NCBI RefSeq assembly: GCF_000022025.1
Contig: NC_011886.1
Location: 3,699,209-3,763,208, forward strand
DNA from: Pseudarthrobacter chlorophenolicus A6
Lineage (GTDB): Bacteria > Actinomycetota > Actinomycetes > Actinomycetales > Micrococcaceae
Direction of reading: 5' to 3'
DNA: 64,000 nt
Shown here: one piece after another, positions 17,346-26,102 of the stretch
Position numbering within the stretch: position 1 is the stretch's first letter
Layout: each line of letters starts with the position of its first letter
The notes under the pieces: generated by a model
The model's input: the letters and a program-made list of their open reading frames with translations, nothing else
What the model was told of the DNA's origin: nothing
The model's database searches: none
Translations under genes and position numbers: made by a program

Positions 17346-17944
17346 TCAAACCTCCGCCACCGAAGCCGCGAACTGTGCCTCGTATAACCGCGCGTACGCC
17401 CACCGGCGGCAAGCAATGACGCGTGCGAGCCTTGCTCCACAATCTGCCCGGCCTCTATTACCAGGATGAGGTCGGCGTAGCGGATGGTGGACAGGCGGTG
17501 CGCAATCACGAAGGATGTTCGGTCGGACCTCAACGCGCTCATGGCCTTCTGCACCAGCACCTCGGCCCGGGTGGCCACCGAGGACGTCGCCTCATCCAGG
17601 ATCAACACCGACGGCCTCGCCAGGAACGCCCGGGCAATCGTCAGCAGCTGCTTCTCCCCGGCAGAGACGTTGGAGTCCTCGTCGTCCAGCACGGTAACGT
17701 ACCCGTCCGGCAGTAAGGGCACGAACCGGTCCACGTACGTCGGCTGCGCCGCCTCCAGGATCTCCGCCTCAGACGCCCCCGGACGGCCGAACGCGATGTT
17801 GTCCCGAATGGTCCCGCCGAACAGCCATGCATCCTGCAGCACTATCCCCATCCGAGAGCGCAGGTCGTGCCGGCTCATCGTCGTGATGTCCACGCCGTCC
17901 AGCGTGATCTGCCCACCGTCCAGCCCGTAGAACCGCATCATCAG
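17346..17944 (-). pseudogene. truncated copy of the 3' end of the ABC exporter gene
   Basis: This fragment is collinear with the last ~200 codons of the intact exporter gene that ends at 18924. It starts abruptly after L-M-M-R-F-Y-G-L-D, so the Walker A motif and all membrane segments are absent. About 27 residues differ over ~180 aligned. The signature [10 protein letters not shown] and Walker B survive, but the D-loop Asp is Ala (SSVATRAE). Near 17410 one C is missing relative to the intact gene, shifting the end out of frame; corrected, it would end A-A-S-V-A-E-V-stop at 17346. It cannot work as a transporter. It brackets two small cargo genes together with the native 3' end, as the metH tails do. 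Confidence 0.9.
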
Positions 17945-18094
17945 GGAAGCAATTACGTCCAGCCGCGCAAAGGCCGAACGGAGACGCTGACCCCAACCGA
18001 CTGGCCACTGACGCTAGGACTCGGCGCCGGGCCACCCGAGATAATCATCCCGGCTTAGTCATCGGCACAGCCTTCGGCGCACTGCCCATCGTAA

Positions 18095-18122
18095 TTGACA
18101 GTATTTGTCATGCACTTATGAC
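18095..18122 (+). promoter_or_regulatory. sigma-70-type promoter for the small secreted-protein gene
   Basis: TTGACA (18095-18100) and TATGAC (18117-18122) are 16 bases apart. Transcription would start near 18129, about 55 bases before the well-placed ATG at 18184. Confidence 0.6.
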
Positions 18123-18183
18123 ACATGTACTTTGGTTGAGTCGGCGCCGACAGGCGACGATGATTTACGAATTGGGGGATTCA

Positions 18184-18674
18184 ATGAAATCGATAAGTTC
18201 CGAAGACTTGTCATTGTCCTCTCGACCATTGCAGCTCTGCATTTAGGAACGTTGACTCCGGCTTCGGCCGCTATTCCTGCCGGTGCGTCTTTCGGATCCG
18301 TCCGCTCCGAAGCTTCGCCAGCAGGTCCAACGAATCTAAGCCATCTGGGGCCGGAAAAGGCCGCTCCTTCTGACACCCCGGGGACAGATGATGTGGCCGG
18401 TCAGTACTACTCCTTTTGCATCTGGTGGAACGGAAAATCAGCCCTTTGGACCAACAATGACCCGTACGCTTGCGAAGGCTGGCTCGATGTCTACATCAAC
18501 GGCCAACATGTCGCCCACCTCCAGAATGGAGGGGAACCTCTCGCGTCCATCAGCTGTCAGCTTTCGGTCGCCACGGGCGTGATGCAGGTCTTCACGGGTG
18601 GCCTCTACAGCGGATGGGGTATGGCAAATTGGCTTTGGAGTTCATGGATTACTGGAATGGTCTGTCGTGAATAA
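18184..18674 (+). pseudogene. small secreted protein with an apparent frameshift in the signal peptide
   Basis: A good start (GGGGG at 18174-18178, ATG 18184) opens a frame M-K-S-I-S... that stops after about 20 codons. The adjacent frame is open to 18674 and carries K-F-R-R-L-V-I-V-L-S-T-I-A-A-L..T-P-A-S-A-A, a textbook signal peptide. Adding one A in GATAAGT (18191-18197) joins them into a ~163-aa exported protein. The mature part has three cysteines and a C-terminal G-W-G-M-A-N-W-L-W-S-S-W motif, and I do not recognise a family. Without the fix, the only start in the open frame is a TTG at 18105 that lies upstream of the predicted transcription start. The gene is either broken or mis-sequenced. 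It is cargo between the two ABC-exporter 3' ends. Confidence 0.6.
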
Positions 18675-18712
18675 TAGCGTAAGGACCTTTACAGACGTGA
18701 GGAGTTGCGAAA

Positions 18713-18922
18713 ATGAATACTAGACCACAAATTGCCGGACTCGTTGCAGGAATTTTCATGCTTGTATGGGCCGCCATATTTCTGACGTGGACGCCCGTCG
18801 ATTCGCTTCGGCTGATTACCGGAATTGTGTTGGTGCCGTTAGGGCTGTGGCTGGTGGCCCGCTACATCGTTCTGCGTCGTCGGGCGGAGCGTACGTCACC
18901 GGCAACGGAGCCAAAGCCATAG
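18713..18922 (+). CDS. 69-aa two-helix membrane protein
   Basis: This small protein has two hydrophobic helices (residues ~8-27 and ~33-51) joined by T-P-V-D-S, and a basic then Pro-rich cytoplasmic tail (R-R-R-A-E-R...E-P-K-P). GGAG lies 8 bases before ATG 18713. It follows the small secreted protein by 38 bases and was probably transcribed with it. It ends one base before the convergent ABC exporter gene, so it fills the cargo gap exactly. Function is unknown; an immunity-like or accessory membrane role beside a secreted product is only a guess. Confidence 0.65.
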   Translation: MNTRPQIAGLVAGIFMLVWAAIFLTWTPVDSLRLITGIVLVPLGLWLVARYIVLRRRAERTSPATEPKP

Positions 18923-18923
18923 C

Positions 18924-20942
18924 TCACACTTCCGCCGCCGGCGCCGCGAACTGGGCCTCATACAACCGGGCGTACGCCCCACCGGCAGCCAGCAGCGAAG
19001 CGTGCGTGCCCTGCTCCACGATCTGGCCGGCCTCCATCACCAGGATGAGGTCGGCGTCGCGGATGGTCGACAGGCGGTGCGCGATCACGAAGGATGTCCG
19101 GTCGGACCGCAAAGCACTCATGGCCTTCTGCACCAGCACCTCGGTCCGGGTGTCCACCGAAGAAGTTGCCTCGTCCAGGATCAGCACCGACGGCCGGGCC
19201 AGGAACGCCCGCGCAATGGTCAGCAGCTGCTTCTCCCCCGCGGACACGTTCGCGCCCTCGTCGTCCAGCACGGTGTCGTACCCCTCCGGCAGCGACCGCA
19301 CGAACCGGTCCACGTACGTCGCCCGGGCAGCCTCAAGAATCTCAGCTTCAGTAGCCGAGGGCCGCCCGTACGCGATGTTGTCCCGGATGGTCCCGCCGAA
19401 CAGCCACGTATCCTGCAGCACCATCCCCATCCGCGAGCGCAGCTCCCGCCGCGGCACCGAGGTGACGTCCACGCCGTCGAGCGTTATCCGCCCGGCATCC
19501 AGCCCGTAGAACCGCATCATCAGGTTCACCAGCGTGGTCTTGCCCGCACCCGTAGGGCCAACGATCGCCACCGTCTGCCCCGGCTCCGCCACCAAGGACA
19601 ACCCAGTAATCAGCGGCTTCTCCGGCGAATACGAGAAGGACACGTCCTCGAACACCAGCCGCCCCCGCCCGAACACCGGCGCAGCAGAGGCGGCAGGCTC
19701 CACCGATTCCTCCTCCTCGTCCAGCAGCTCAAACACCCGCTCCGCCGACGCCACCCCGGACTGCAGCAGGTTGGCCATGGACCCCAGCTGCGCCAGCGGC
19801 ATGGTGAACTGCCGCGAGTACTGGATGAACGCCTGCACGTCGCCCAGCTGCATGGCCCCGGACGCCACCTGCAGCCCGCCCACCACGGCGATCCCCACGT
19901 ACACCAGGTTCCCGATGAACGTCATGGCCGGCATGATCAGCCCGGAAATGAACTGGGCCCCGAAGCTCGCCTCATACAGCTCCGCGTTCTTCTGCCGGAA
20001 CCGCTCCCCCACCTCCTGCTGCCGGCCGAACACCTTCACCAGCGCATGCCCGGTGTACGTCTCCTCGATCTGTCCATTTAACTCACCTGTGTTTTTCCAC
20101 TGGGCCACGAACAGCTTCTGCGAGCGCTTGGCAATCAGCGCCGTGATTACCAGCGTCAGCGGAATGGTCACCAGCGCGATCAGCGCCAGCGTGGGCGAGA
20201 GGATCACCATCATCACCAGCACGCCCACCACGGTCAGCACGGACGTGACCGCCTGGCTGATGGTCTGCTGCAGGCTCTGCGAAATGTTGTCCACATCGTT
20301 GGTGACCCGGCTGAGCAGCTCACCGCGCTGGATCGAATCGAAGTACCGCAGCGGCAACCGGTGGATCTTCGCCTCGATCTCCCCGCGCAGCCCGAACACC
20401 GTCCGCTGCACCACCCCGTTCAGCACGTACGCCTGGATCCACATGAACGCCGACGCCAGCACATACAGCACCAGCGCCCACGTCAGCACGCTGCCCAGCG
20501 CCGCAAAGTCGATCCCCTGCCCCGGCACCAGGTTCATGGCGCTGAGCATGTCCGCCCGCTGCCCGTCACCCGAGGCCCGCAGCTGGGCGACCACCTGCTC
20601 CTTGGTCACCCCCGGCGGCAGCTGTTTGGACACCACGCCGGCGAAGATCAGGTTGGTGCCCTCACCCAGCAGCCGCGGCCCGATTACGGACAGCGCCACC
20701 CCGGCCACCGCCGTCACGAACACCAGCAGCAGCCACGCCCTCTCCGGCTGCAGCGTCGCCAGCAGCCGCCTGGCGGTGGGCCAGAAGTTCATCGCCTTTT
20801 CCGCCGGGATGTTCATCCCGCCAAAAGGTCCGCCACGCCCCGGTCCGCCTGCCGGCCGGGGAATGCGTACGACGGCGGCGCCACCCGTTGCGGGGGAGGG
20901 CGCGGCTTTGGTGCCGCTTGCGGGAGTGGGTTCCGGGCTCAT
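18924..20942 (-). CDS. heterodimeric ABC exporter, catalytic subunit
   Basis: This 672-aa half-transporter has about 70 disordered Pro/Gly-rich residues at the N-terminus, a six-helix membrane domain (~75-390) and a C-terminal ATPase. The ATPase has Walker [10 protein letters not shown], signature NVSAGEKQ, and Walker [12 protein letters not shown] with the catalytic Glu intact. Its gene overlaps the partner's stop by 4 bases (20939-20942), so the two are co-translated and should pair like TmrAB or other heterodimeric multidrug exporters. Substrate is unknown. The last 200 codons have a diverged, broken duplicate at 17346-17944. Confidence 0.93.
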   Translation of the reverse strand: MSPEPTPASGTKAAPSPATGGAAVVRIPRPAGGPGRGGPFGGMNIPAEKAMNFWPTARRLLATLQPERAWLLLVFVTAVAGVALSVIGPRLLGEGTNLIFAGVVSKQLPPGVTKEQVVAQLRASGDGQRADMLSAMNLVPGQGIDFAALGSVLTWALVLYVLASAFMWIQAYVLNGVVQRTVFGLRGEIEAKIHRLPLRYFDSIQRGELLSRVTNDVDNISQSLQQTISQAVTSVLTVVGVLVMMVILSPTLALIALVTIPLTLVITALIAKRSQKLFVAQWKNTGELNGQIEETYTGHALVKVFGRQQEVGERFRQKNAELYEASFGAQFISGLIMPAMTFIGNLVYVGIAVVGGLQVASGAMQLGDVQAFIQYSRQFTMPLAQLGSMANLLQSGVASAERVFELLDEEEESVEPAASAAPVFGRGRLVFEDVSFSYSPEKPLITGLSLVAEPGQTVAIVGPTGAGKTTLVNLMMRFYGLDAGRITLDGVDVTSVPRRELRSRMGMVLQDTWLFGGTIRDNIAYGRPSATEAEILEAARATYVDRFVRSLPEGYDTVLDDEGANVSAGEKQLLTIARAFLARPSVLILDEATSSVDTRTEVLVQKAMSALRSDRTSFVIAHRLSTIRDADLILVMEAGQIVEQGTHASLLAAGGAYARLYEAQFAAPAAEV

Positions 20943-22672
20943 ACCGTCTCCTCCGCCGCCAGCTGGGAGGAGACGATCTCACGGTACGTCTCCGAGGTTT
21001 CCAGCAGCTCGCTGTGCGTTCCGCGCCCCACGATCCTGCCGTCGTCGAGCACCAGGATCTGGTCCGCGTCCACGATGCTGGAGACGCGCTGGGCGATGAT
21101 CACCAGGGTGGCACCGGACGTACTCCGTTTGAGGGCCTGCCGCAGCCGGGCGTCCGTGCCGGTGTCCAGGGACGAGAAGGAATCGTCAAAGATATACAGC
21201 TCGGGCCGCTTCACCAGCGCCCGGGCGATGGCCAGCCGCTGCCGCTGCCCGCCGGAAACGTTGGTGCCGCCCTGGCTGATCGGCGCGTCCAGCCCGCCGT
21301 CCATCTCCGCCACGAAACTCCGGGCCTGGGCGATGTCCAGCGCCTCCCAGCATTCCTCGTCCGTGGCGTCCGGCTTGCCGTACTGCAGGTTGCTGCGGAC
21401 CGTACCGCTGAACAGGTAGGGCCGCTGCGGCACCAGGCCGATGTGCCCCCACAGCAGGTCCGGGTCCAGCTCGCGCACGTCCACCCCGTCCATCCGGACC
21501 GAGCCGGAGGTCGCATCGAACAGCCGCGGCATCAGGTTCACCAGCGTGGTCTTGCCCGCGCCGGTGCTGCCGATCACCGCGGTGGTCTGCCCTGCCCTGG
21601 CAGTGAAGCTGATCCCGGTGAGGACCGGCTGATCGGCACCCGGGTAGGCGAATCCGACGTCGGCCATCTCCAACTCGCCGCGACGCACCTTGCTGCTCCG
21701 GGGCCTCACCGGCGGCCGGACGCTGGACTCCGTGCCCAGCACCTGGCCGATCCGGTCCCCGGAGACGGCCGCGCGCGGGATCATCACCGCCATGAAGGTG
21801 GCCATCATGACGGACATCAGGATCTGCATCAGGTAGCTCAGGAACGCGATGAGGGTGCCCACCTGCATGGACCCGTCCTCGATCCGGAACGACCCGAACC
21901 AGATCACCGCCACGCTGGAGATGTTGAGCACCAGCATCACGGTGGGGAACGCCAGCGCCATCAGCCGGCCCGCCCGCAGCGCGGTGTCCGTGACGTCCTC
22001 GTTGGCCTGGCCGAACCGGGCCGTCTCAATGTCCTCGCGGACGAACGCCCGCACCACCCGGATGCCGGTGAGCTGCTCGCGGAGCACCCGGTTCACGGTG
22101 TCGATCCGCTTCTGCATGACCCGGAACAGCGGCACCATCCGGACGGTGATGAGCGCGACAGCCACCAGCAGCACCGGGACGGCGACGGCGATCAGCCAGG
22201 ACAGCTGCACGTCCTGCCGGATGGCCATGATCACCCCGCCGATGCTGAGCATGGGCGCGACGACCAGCATGGTGGCGGACATGAGGACCAGCTGCTGGAC
22301 CTGCTGCACATCGTTGGTGGAGCGGGTGATCAGGCTGGGCGCGCCGAACCTGGTGACCTCCTGCTCGGAGAACCCGCCCACCCGTTCGAAGATGGCCCCG
22401 CGCAGGTCCCGGCCCACGCCCATGGCCGCCTTCGCCGCGAAGTATACGGCGATGACCGAGCACACGATCTGCAGCAGCGTGACGCCCAGCATCACCCCGC
22501 CCAGGCTGAGGATGTGCCCGATGTCGCCCTTGGCCACGCCCTCATCGATGATGTCCGCGTTCAGGGTGGGCAGGTACAGCGACGCGATGGACTGCGCCAG
22601 CTGGAAAATGACGACGGCGGCCAGCAGCTTTTGGTGCGGCCGCAGGTATTCAACAAGCAACTTCCAGAGCAT
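20939..22672 (-). CDS. heterodimeric ABC exporter, degenerate-site subunit
   Basis: This 577-aa half-transporter has a six-helix membrane domain (~15-310) followed by an ATPase with Walker [10 protein letters not shown] and signature NVSGGQRQR. Its Walker B reads [11 protein letters not shown], so Asp stands where the catalytic Glu normally is, the usual sign of the non-catalytic half of a heterodimeric exporter. I start at ATG 22672 ([10 protein letters not shown]), which has GGGAG about 8 bases upstream, rather than the ATG at 22702. It is the first gene of the exporter pair and overlaps the second by 4 bases. Confidence 0.93.
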   Translation of the reverse strand: MLWKLLVEYLRPHQKLLAAVVIFQLAQSIASLYLPTLNADIIDEGVAKGDIGHILSLGGVMLGVTLLQIVCSVIAVYFAAKAAMGVGRDLRGAIFERVGGFSEQEVTRFGAPSLITRSTNDVQQVQQLVLMSATMLVVAPMLSIGGVIMAIRQDVQLSWLIAVAVPVLLVAVALITVRMVPLFRVMQKRIDTVNRVLREQLTGIRVVRAFVREDIETARFGQANEDVTDTALRAGRLMALAFPTVMLVLNISSVAVIWFGSFRIEDGSMQVGTLIAFLSYLMQILMSVMMATFMAVMIPRAAVSGDRIGQVLGTESSVRPPVRPRSSKVRRGELEMADVGFAYPGADQPVLTGISFTARAGQTTAVIGSTGAGKTTLVNLMPRLFDATSGSVRMDGVDVRELDPDLLWGHIGLVPQRPYLFSGTVRSNLQYGKPDATDEECWEALDIAQARSFVAEMDGGLDAPISQGGTNVSGGQRQRLAIARALVKRPELYIFDDSFSSLDTGTDARLRQALKRSTSGATLVIIAQRVSSIVDADQILVLDDGRIVGRGTHSELLETSETYREIVSSQLAAEETV

Positions 22673-22820
22673 GCGTGGCTCCCACTGACGGAGTGTCCAC
22701 AAAACGTGGTGCGAGCGTCAGTTTACGTCCGCTGGAAGCTGTTGATCCTGCGAGTTGGCTGGGAAAAACTGCGGTTCACTGTGGGCGTACCGGGGCCATA
22801 CCGGTGCGGGCTGCTTTTCC

Positions 22821-22976
22821 TTACGTCCAGAAGTCGGCGGCCTTGGCGGTGTCCTCCTGGAACTCGGTAACCTCTGTGACTTTGCCGTCCTTGTCGCAGG
22901 ACAGGCCGCCGCTGCCGCCCACGGGGTAGGCGGTGCCCAAAGAACCCTTGAAGGAGCCCGCCACGCGGGCGGACAC
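22821..22976 (-). pseudogene. 51-aa frame, likely 3' remnant of a gene
   Basis: On the minus strand a frame ends T-A-K-A-A-D-F-W-T-stop at 22821 and contains G-G-S-G-G-L-S-C-D-K-D-G-K-V-T-E-V. It looks like the C-terminal part of an exported protein, but its only start, GTG 22976, lies inside the hairpin that terminates the MFS gene, with no ribosome site. It is probably a decayed end. Apart from this frame and that hairpin, 22673-23030 holds no gene. Confidence 0.3.
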
Positions 22977-23002
22977 AGCACCCGGCCGGGAGCTGTGTCC
23001 GC
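22969..23002 (-). terminator. hairpin ending the PDC-catabolic operon
   Basis: A perfect 11-bp inverted repeat (GCGGACACAGC at 22969-22979, GCTGTGTCCGC at 22992-23002) lies about 30 bases past the MFS stop. There is no clear T-run on the minus strand. Confidence 0.65.
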
Positions 23003-23030
23003 TTCAGAAGGTCCCGAAGGATCGTGCTGC

Positions 23031-24410
23031 CTACTGTGCGATGGTGGGGGCCACAGCATCCTTCGCCACATTGGTAGCAAGGGGCTTGGGCCGGGTCTTG
23101 GGTCCGAAGATGGCCAGGACCACCGCCCCGAACAGCCAGGTACCGGCGATGAAGTAGAACACGCTCTGGTAGCCGCTTCCCGTGTAGAGGCCTGCGATGA
23201 TCAGCGGACCCGCTGCGTTGGAGAGCCTGCCCAGGCCATAGGAGACCCCGGTACCCAGGGAACGTCCGGCGGTGTCGAAGACCTCTGGCGAGTAGGCGTA
23301 GGCCAAGGCTGTATAGCCGCGTTCGAAGAGGTTCACCAGGAAACCGAAGACCACGATCAGGACCGGGTTGAACGTCAGCCCGTAGAACAGGCCGCACACG
23401 GCGATGGTGGTTCCGAAGACCACCAGGCACCACTTGCGTTCGAACCGGTCCGTCACCAGGGAGGCCAGGTAGGAACCCAGCGGTGCGCCCACGGTGGTCA
23501 AAGCGACGTAGAAGATCGAATCGCTGACGCTGAACCCCTCCTGGGCCAGCAGGGTCGGTGCCCACGAGGAGTAGCCAAAGAACCCGATGGTCTGGGTCAC
23601 CCAGAGCACCGTCAGGAGGATGGTGGGGCCAAGGTACTTCTTCTGGAGCAGCAGCTTGTAGGACGCCTTCGGTTTGCTCTTCGTGGCTGCGGCGGCAGCG
23701 GGAGCAGGGGCAGGTTCCGGCAATGCCCCCTTCTCGGCGGTGACCTGCGCTTCCATCTGCGTCAGCAGCGCATCAGCTTTGTCGAACTGGCCCTTGCTCT
23801 CAAACCAGCGCGGTGACTCCTTGAGGTGCCGGCTGAACAGGAGGAAAACGATGCCCATGGCGCCCCACAGGTAGACCAAACGCCAGGACCAGTCGCTGAG
23901 CGGAACCACCCAGCTGGCCAGGAGGTTGGTGGCAGGCGTACCGCAGATGCCGATCACAATGGCGTACGCCTGGTACTTGCCCCGGACCGCAGCCGGGAAG
24001 ATCTCGTTCACGTAGATCACTGCGACGACGGTCATCGCCGCCAGGCCGGCCGAGGTCAGGACCCGGAAGACGCCCAGGGAGATGATGTCCCAGGAGAACA
24101 CCGCCGCGAAGGAAAAGACCGAAAACCACACGGTGGTGATGGCGAGGGCCTTCTTGCGTCCCCACCGGTCAGCCAGCCAGCTGGCGATCAGGGAGCCGAA
24201 GAACATGCCCACGAAGGACAGCGAAGTGACGTAGGCGATCTGGTTGATGGTGACGCCCCACAGCTTCACGAGCTTGGGGACCGTGGTGGCAAAGCTGTTG
24301 ATGTCCGCGAACTCAAAGAAGTAGGCGAAGGACACGGCGATCAGGGTGATCTTGTGCAAGCGGGATATGGGAAGCCGGTCGAGCCGGTTCGCAGCATTGG
24401 AGTGCATCAT
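23031..24410 (-). CDS. MFS transporter of the PDC/oxalomesaconate cluster
   Basis: This 459-aa protein has 12 predicted membrane segments. The cytoplasmic loop after helix 2 carries the MFS motif (D-R-W-G-R-K-K), and a long Ala/Pro-rich central loop lies near residues 215-245. It is the last gene of an operon for degradation of 2-pyrone-4,6-dicarboxylate-type acids, so it probably imports an aromatic acid or the pyrone dicarboxylate itself with protons. The family assignment is firm and the substrate is inferred from context. I start at the ATG pair at 24410, preceded by AGAGGA, rather than 60 bases upstream. Confidence 0.85.
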   Translation of the reverse strand: MMHSNAANRLDRLPISRLHKITLIAVSFAYFFEFADINSFATTVPKLVKLWGVTINQIAYVTSLSFVGMFFGSLIASWLADRWGRKKALAITTVWFSVFSFAAVFSWDIISLGVFRVLTSAGLAAMTVVAVIYVNEIFPAAVRGKYQAYAIVIGICGTPATNLLASWVVPLSDWSWRLVYLWGAMGIVFLLFSRHLKESPRWFESKGQFDKADALLTQMEAQVTAEKGALPEPAPAPAAAAATKSKPKASYKLLLQKKYLGPTILLTVLWVTQTIGFFGYSSWAPTLLAQEGFSVSDSIFYVALTTVGAPLGSYLASLVTDRFERKWCLVVFGTTIAVCGLFYGLTFNPVLIVVFGFLVNLFERGYTALAYAYSPEVFDTAGRSLGTGVSYGLGRLSNAAGPLIIAGLYTGSGYQSVFYFIAGTWLFGAVVLAIFGPKTRPKPLATNVAKDAVAPTIAQ

Positions 24411-24442
24411 TGGAGTCCTCTGGTGTGTTCGGGGGGTGCCGG

Positions 24443-25366
24443 CTAGGCCCGGGCGTCTTCGCCCGGCCAATAGAGCCGCATGGGGTTGGCAACGAGCAGC
24501 TGGTGCTGCTGTTCGGTGGTTACGGCCACCTGCGGGATGTAGTCCACCAGCAGGCCGTCGTCGGGCATGTGCCCTTTAAGGTTTGGGTGGGGCCAGTCGG
24601 TGCCCCACAGGACGCGGTCCGGGAATTCCTGGACCACGCGCCGGCCGAACGGGACCGCATCGGTGTACGCGTGCTGCTCGCCGTCCAGCGCGGGAGGCCC
24701 GCTCACGCTCAGCCGCTCCGGGCAGCTCACCTTGACCCACACATCGTTCCGGTCCACGAACCGCAGGAACCTGCTGAACTCGGGGCCGTCCACGGGTTTG
24801 GTGACATCCGGCCTGCCCATGTGGTCCACCACCAGCGGGGTGGGAAGCGAACCGAAGAAGCCTTCCAGCCCCTCCAGGTCCTCGCCTTCGAAGTAGATCA
24901 CCACGTGCCAGCCCAACGGCGCGATCTTCCGGGCAATCTCGGCCAGATCCTCCTGGGGAGCGGAGCTCACCAGGCGCTTGAGGAAGTTGAACCGGACGCC
25001 CCGCACCCCCGCTTCATCCAGGCGGCGGAGTTCGGCTTCGGAAATGTCCGGCCGGACGGTGGCGACGCCGCGGGCCCTGCCGCCTGCCGACTGGACGGCG
25101 TCCACCATGGCGCTGTTGTCCGCCCCGTGGCAGGTTGCCTGGACAATGACGTTGCGGCTGACACCCAGGTGGTCGCGCAGGGCAAACAGATCCTCCTTGC
25201 CGCCGTCGCACGGGGTGTACTTACGTTCCGGCGCGAACGGAAACTCTGCGCCCGGGCCAAAGACATGGCAGTGGGCGTCCACCGCACCGGCAGGCAGCTG
25301 GAAGCGCGGCGTGGAGGGGTTGGCATACCAGTCAAGCCACCCGGGAGTCTTGGTGAAAGTCTCCAT
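24443..25366 (-). CDS. ligI: 2-pyrone-4,6-dicarboxylate lactonase (LigI-like)
   Basis: This 307-aa amidohydrolase-superfamily protein hydrolyses the lactone 2-pyrone-4,6-dicarboxylate to 4-oxalomesaconate in the protocatechuate 4,5-cleavage and gallate pathways. It shows DAHCHVFGPG near residue 29, the conserved F-N-F-L-K...H-V-V-I-Y-F, VDHMGRPD, and the terminal WGTDWPHPN with the catalytic Asp. LigI needs no metal, unlike most of the superfamily. Two starts are possible. ATG 25366 has AGGAG about 12 bases upstream; ATG 25402 overlaps the end of the aldolase gene. I favour 25366. The gene is fourth in the operon. Confidence 0.9.
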   Translation of the reverse strand: METFTKTPGWLDWYANPSTPRFQLPAGAVDAHCHVFGPGAEFPFAPERKYTPCDGGKEDLFALRDHLGVSRNVIVQATCHGADNSAMVDAVQSAGGRARGVATVRPDISEAELRRLDEAGVRGVRFNFLKRLVSSAPQEDLAEIARKIAPLGWHVVIYFEGEDLEGLEGFFGSLPTPLVVDHMGRPDVTKPVDGPEFSRFLRFVDRNDVWVKVSCPERLSVSGPPALDGEQHAYTDAVPFGRRVVQEFPDRVLWGTDWPHPNLKGHMPDDGLLVDYIPQVAVTTEQQHQLLVANPMRLYWPGEDARA

Positions 25367-25391
25367 GGAGATACTCTGCTCCTTTCCGGTG

Positions 25392-26075
25392 TCAGTCGAC
25401 ATAGCGCAACCCGGCTGCTGCAAGGGGTTCACGCATGGAGTAGATGTCCAGTCCCAGTTCGCCGGCGGCAAAGCGCCGGCGCTTGGACTCTTCGTTGTCT
25501 TCGCGTTTGCGCGCCGCCGCGGCGACGTCCGAGGCGCGGGCTGCGGGCACCACCACGACGCCGTCGACGTCGGCAATCACCACATCGCCGGGGTGCACCA
25601 GGGCATTCGCGCAGACCACGGGGATGTTGACCGAGCCGAGCGTGGCCTTCACGGTGCCCTTGGAGTTGATGGCGCGGCTGAAAACGGGGAAGTCCATCTC
25701 CTGGAGGGTGGCAACATCCCGGCAGCCGCCGTCGATCACCAGGCCGGCGGCACCGCGGGCCTGCAGTGAGGTGGCCAGCAGGTCGCCGAAGAACCCGTCC
25801 TCGCTTTCGGTGGTGCAGGCGGCAACCAGCACGTCACCGGGCTGGACCTGCTCCGCGGCCACGTGCATCATCCAGTTATCTCCGGGCTGCAGCAGCACCG
25901 TCACGGCAGTGCCGCACAGGGCTGCGCCGGGGTAGACGGGCCGGATGTAGGGCCGCATCAGGCCCAGCCGCCCCATGGCTTCGTGGATGGTGCTGACGCC
26001 GAATTCCGATAGTGCCTTGACGTCCACCTCCGCCGCGCGGGTAATGGTGCGGTGGACAACTCCTAGTTCCTGCAT
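25392..26075 (-). CDS. ligK: 4-carboxy-4-hydroxy-2-oxoadipate aldolase / oxaloacetate decarboxylase
   Basis: This 227-aa protein of the RraA-like class II aldolase family cleaves 4-carboxy-4-hydroxy-2-oxoadipate to pyruvate and oxaloacetate, the last step of the pathway, and usually also decarboxylates oxaloacetate. The family signature G-G-C-R-D (Arg for substrate, Asp for the divalent metal) is near residue 125, and G-D-N-W-M-M-H near 65. Length fits LigK/GalC proteins. It lies between the hydratase and lactonase genes with short spacing. Confidence 0.9.
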   Translation of the reverse strand: MQELGVVHRTITRAAEVDVKALSEFGVSTIHEAMGRLGLMRPYIRPVYPGAALCGTAVTVLLQPGDNWMMHVAAEQVQPGDVLVAACTTESEDGFFGDLLATSLQARGAAGLVIDGGCRDVATLQEMDFPVFSRAINSKGTVKATLGSVNIPVVCANALVHPGDVVIADVDGVVVVPAARASDVAAAARKREDNEESKRRRFAAGELGLDIYSMREPLAAAGLRYVD

Positions 26076-26102
26076 GGTTCTGCTCCTTGATTGGCGGCAG
26101 CG

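Noticed and set aside
18105..18183. TTG 18105 as the start of the small secreted protein
   Set aside because: It lies upstream of the predicted transcription start and would place about 28 hydrophilic residues before the signal peptide; a frameshift after ATG 18184 is more plausible.
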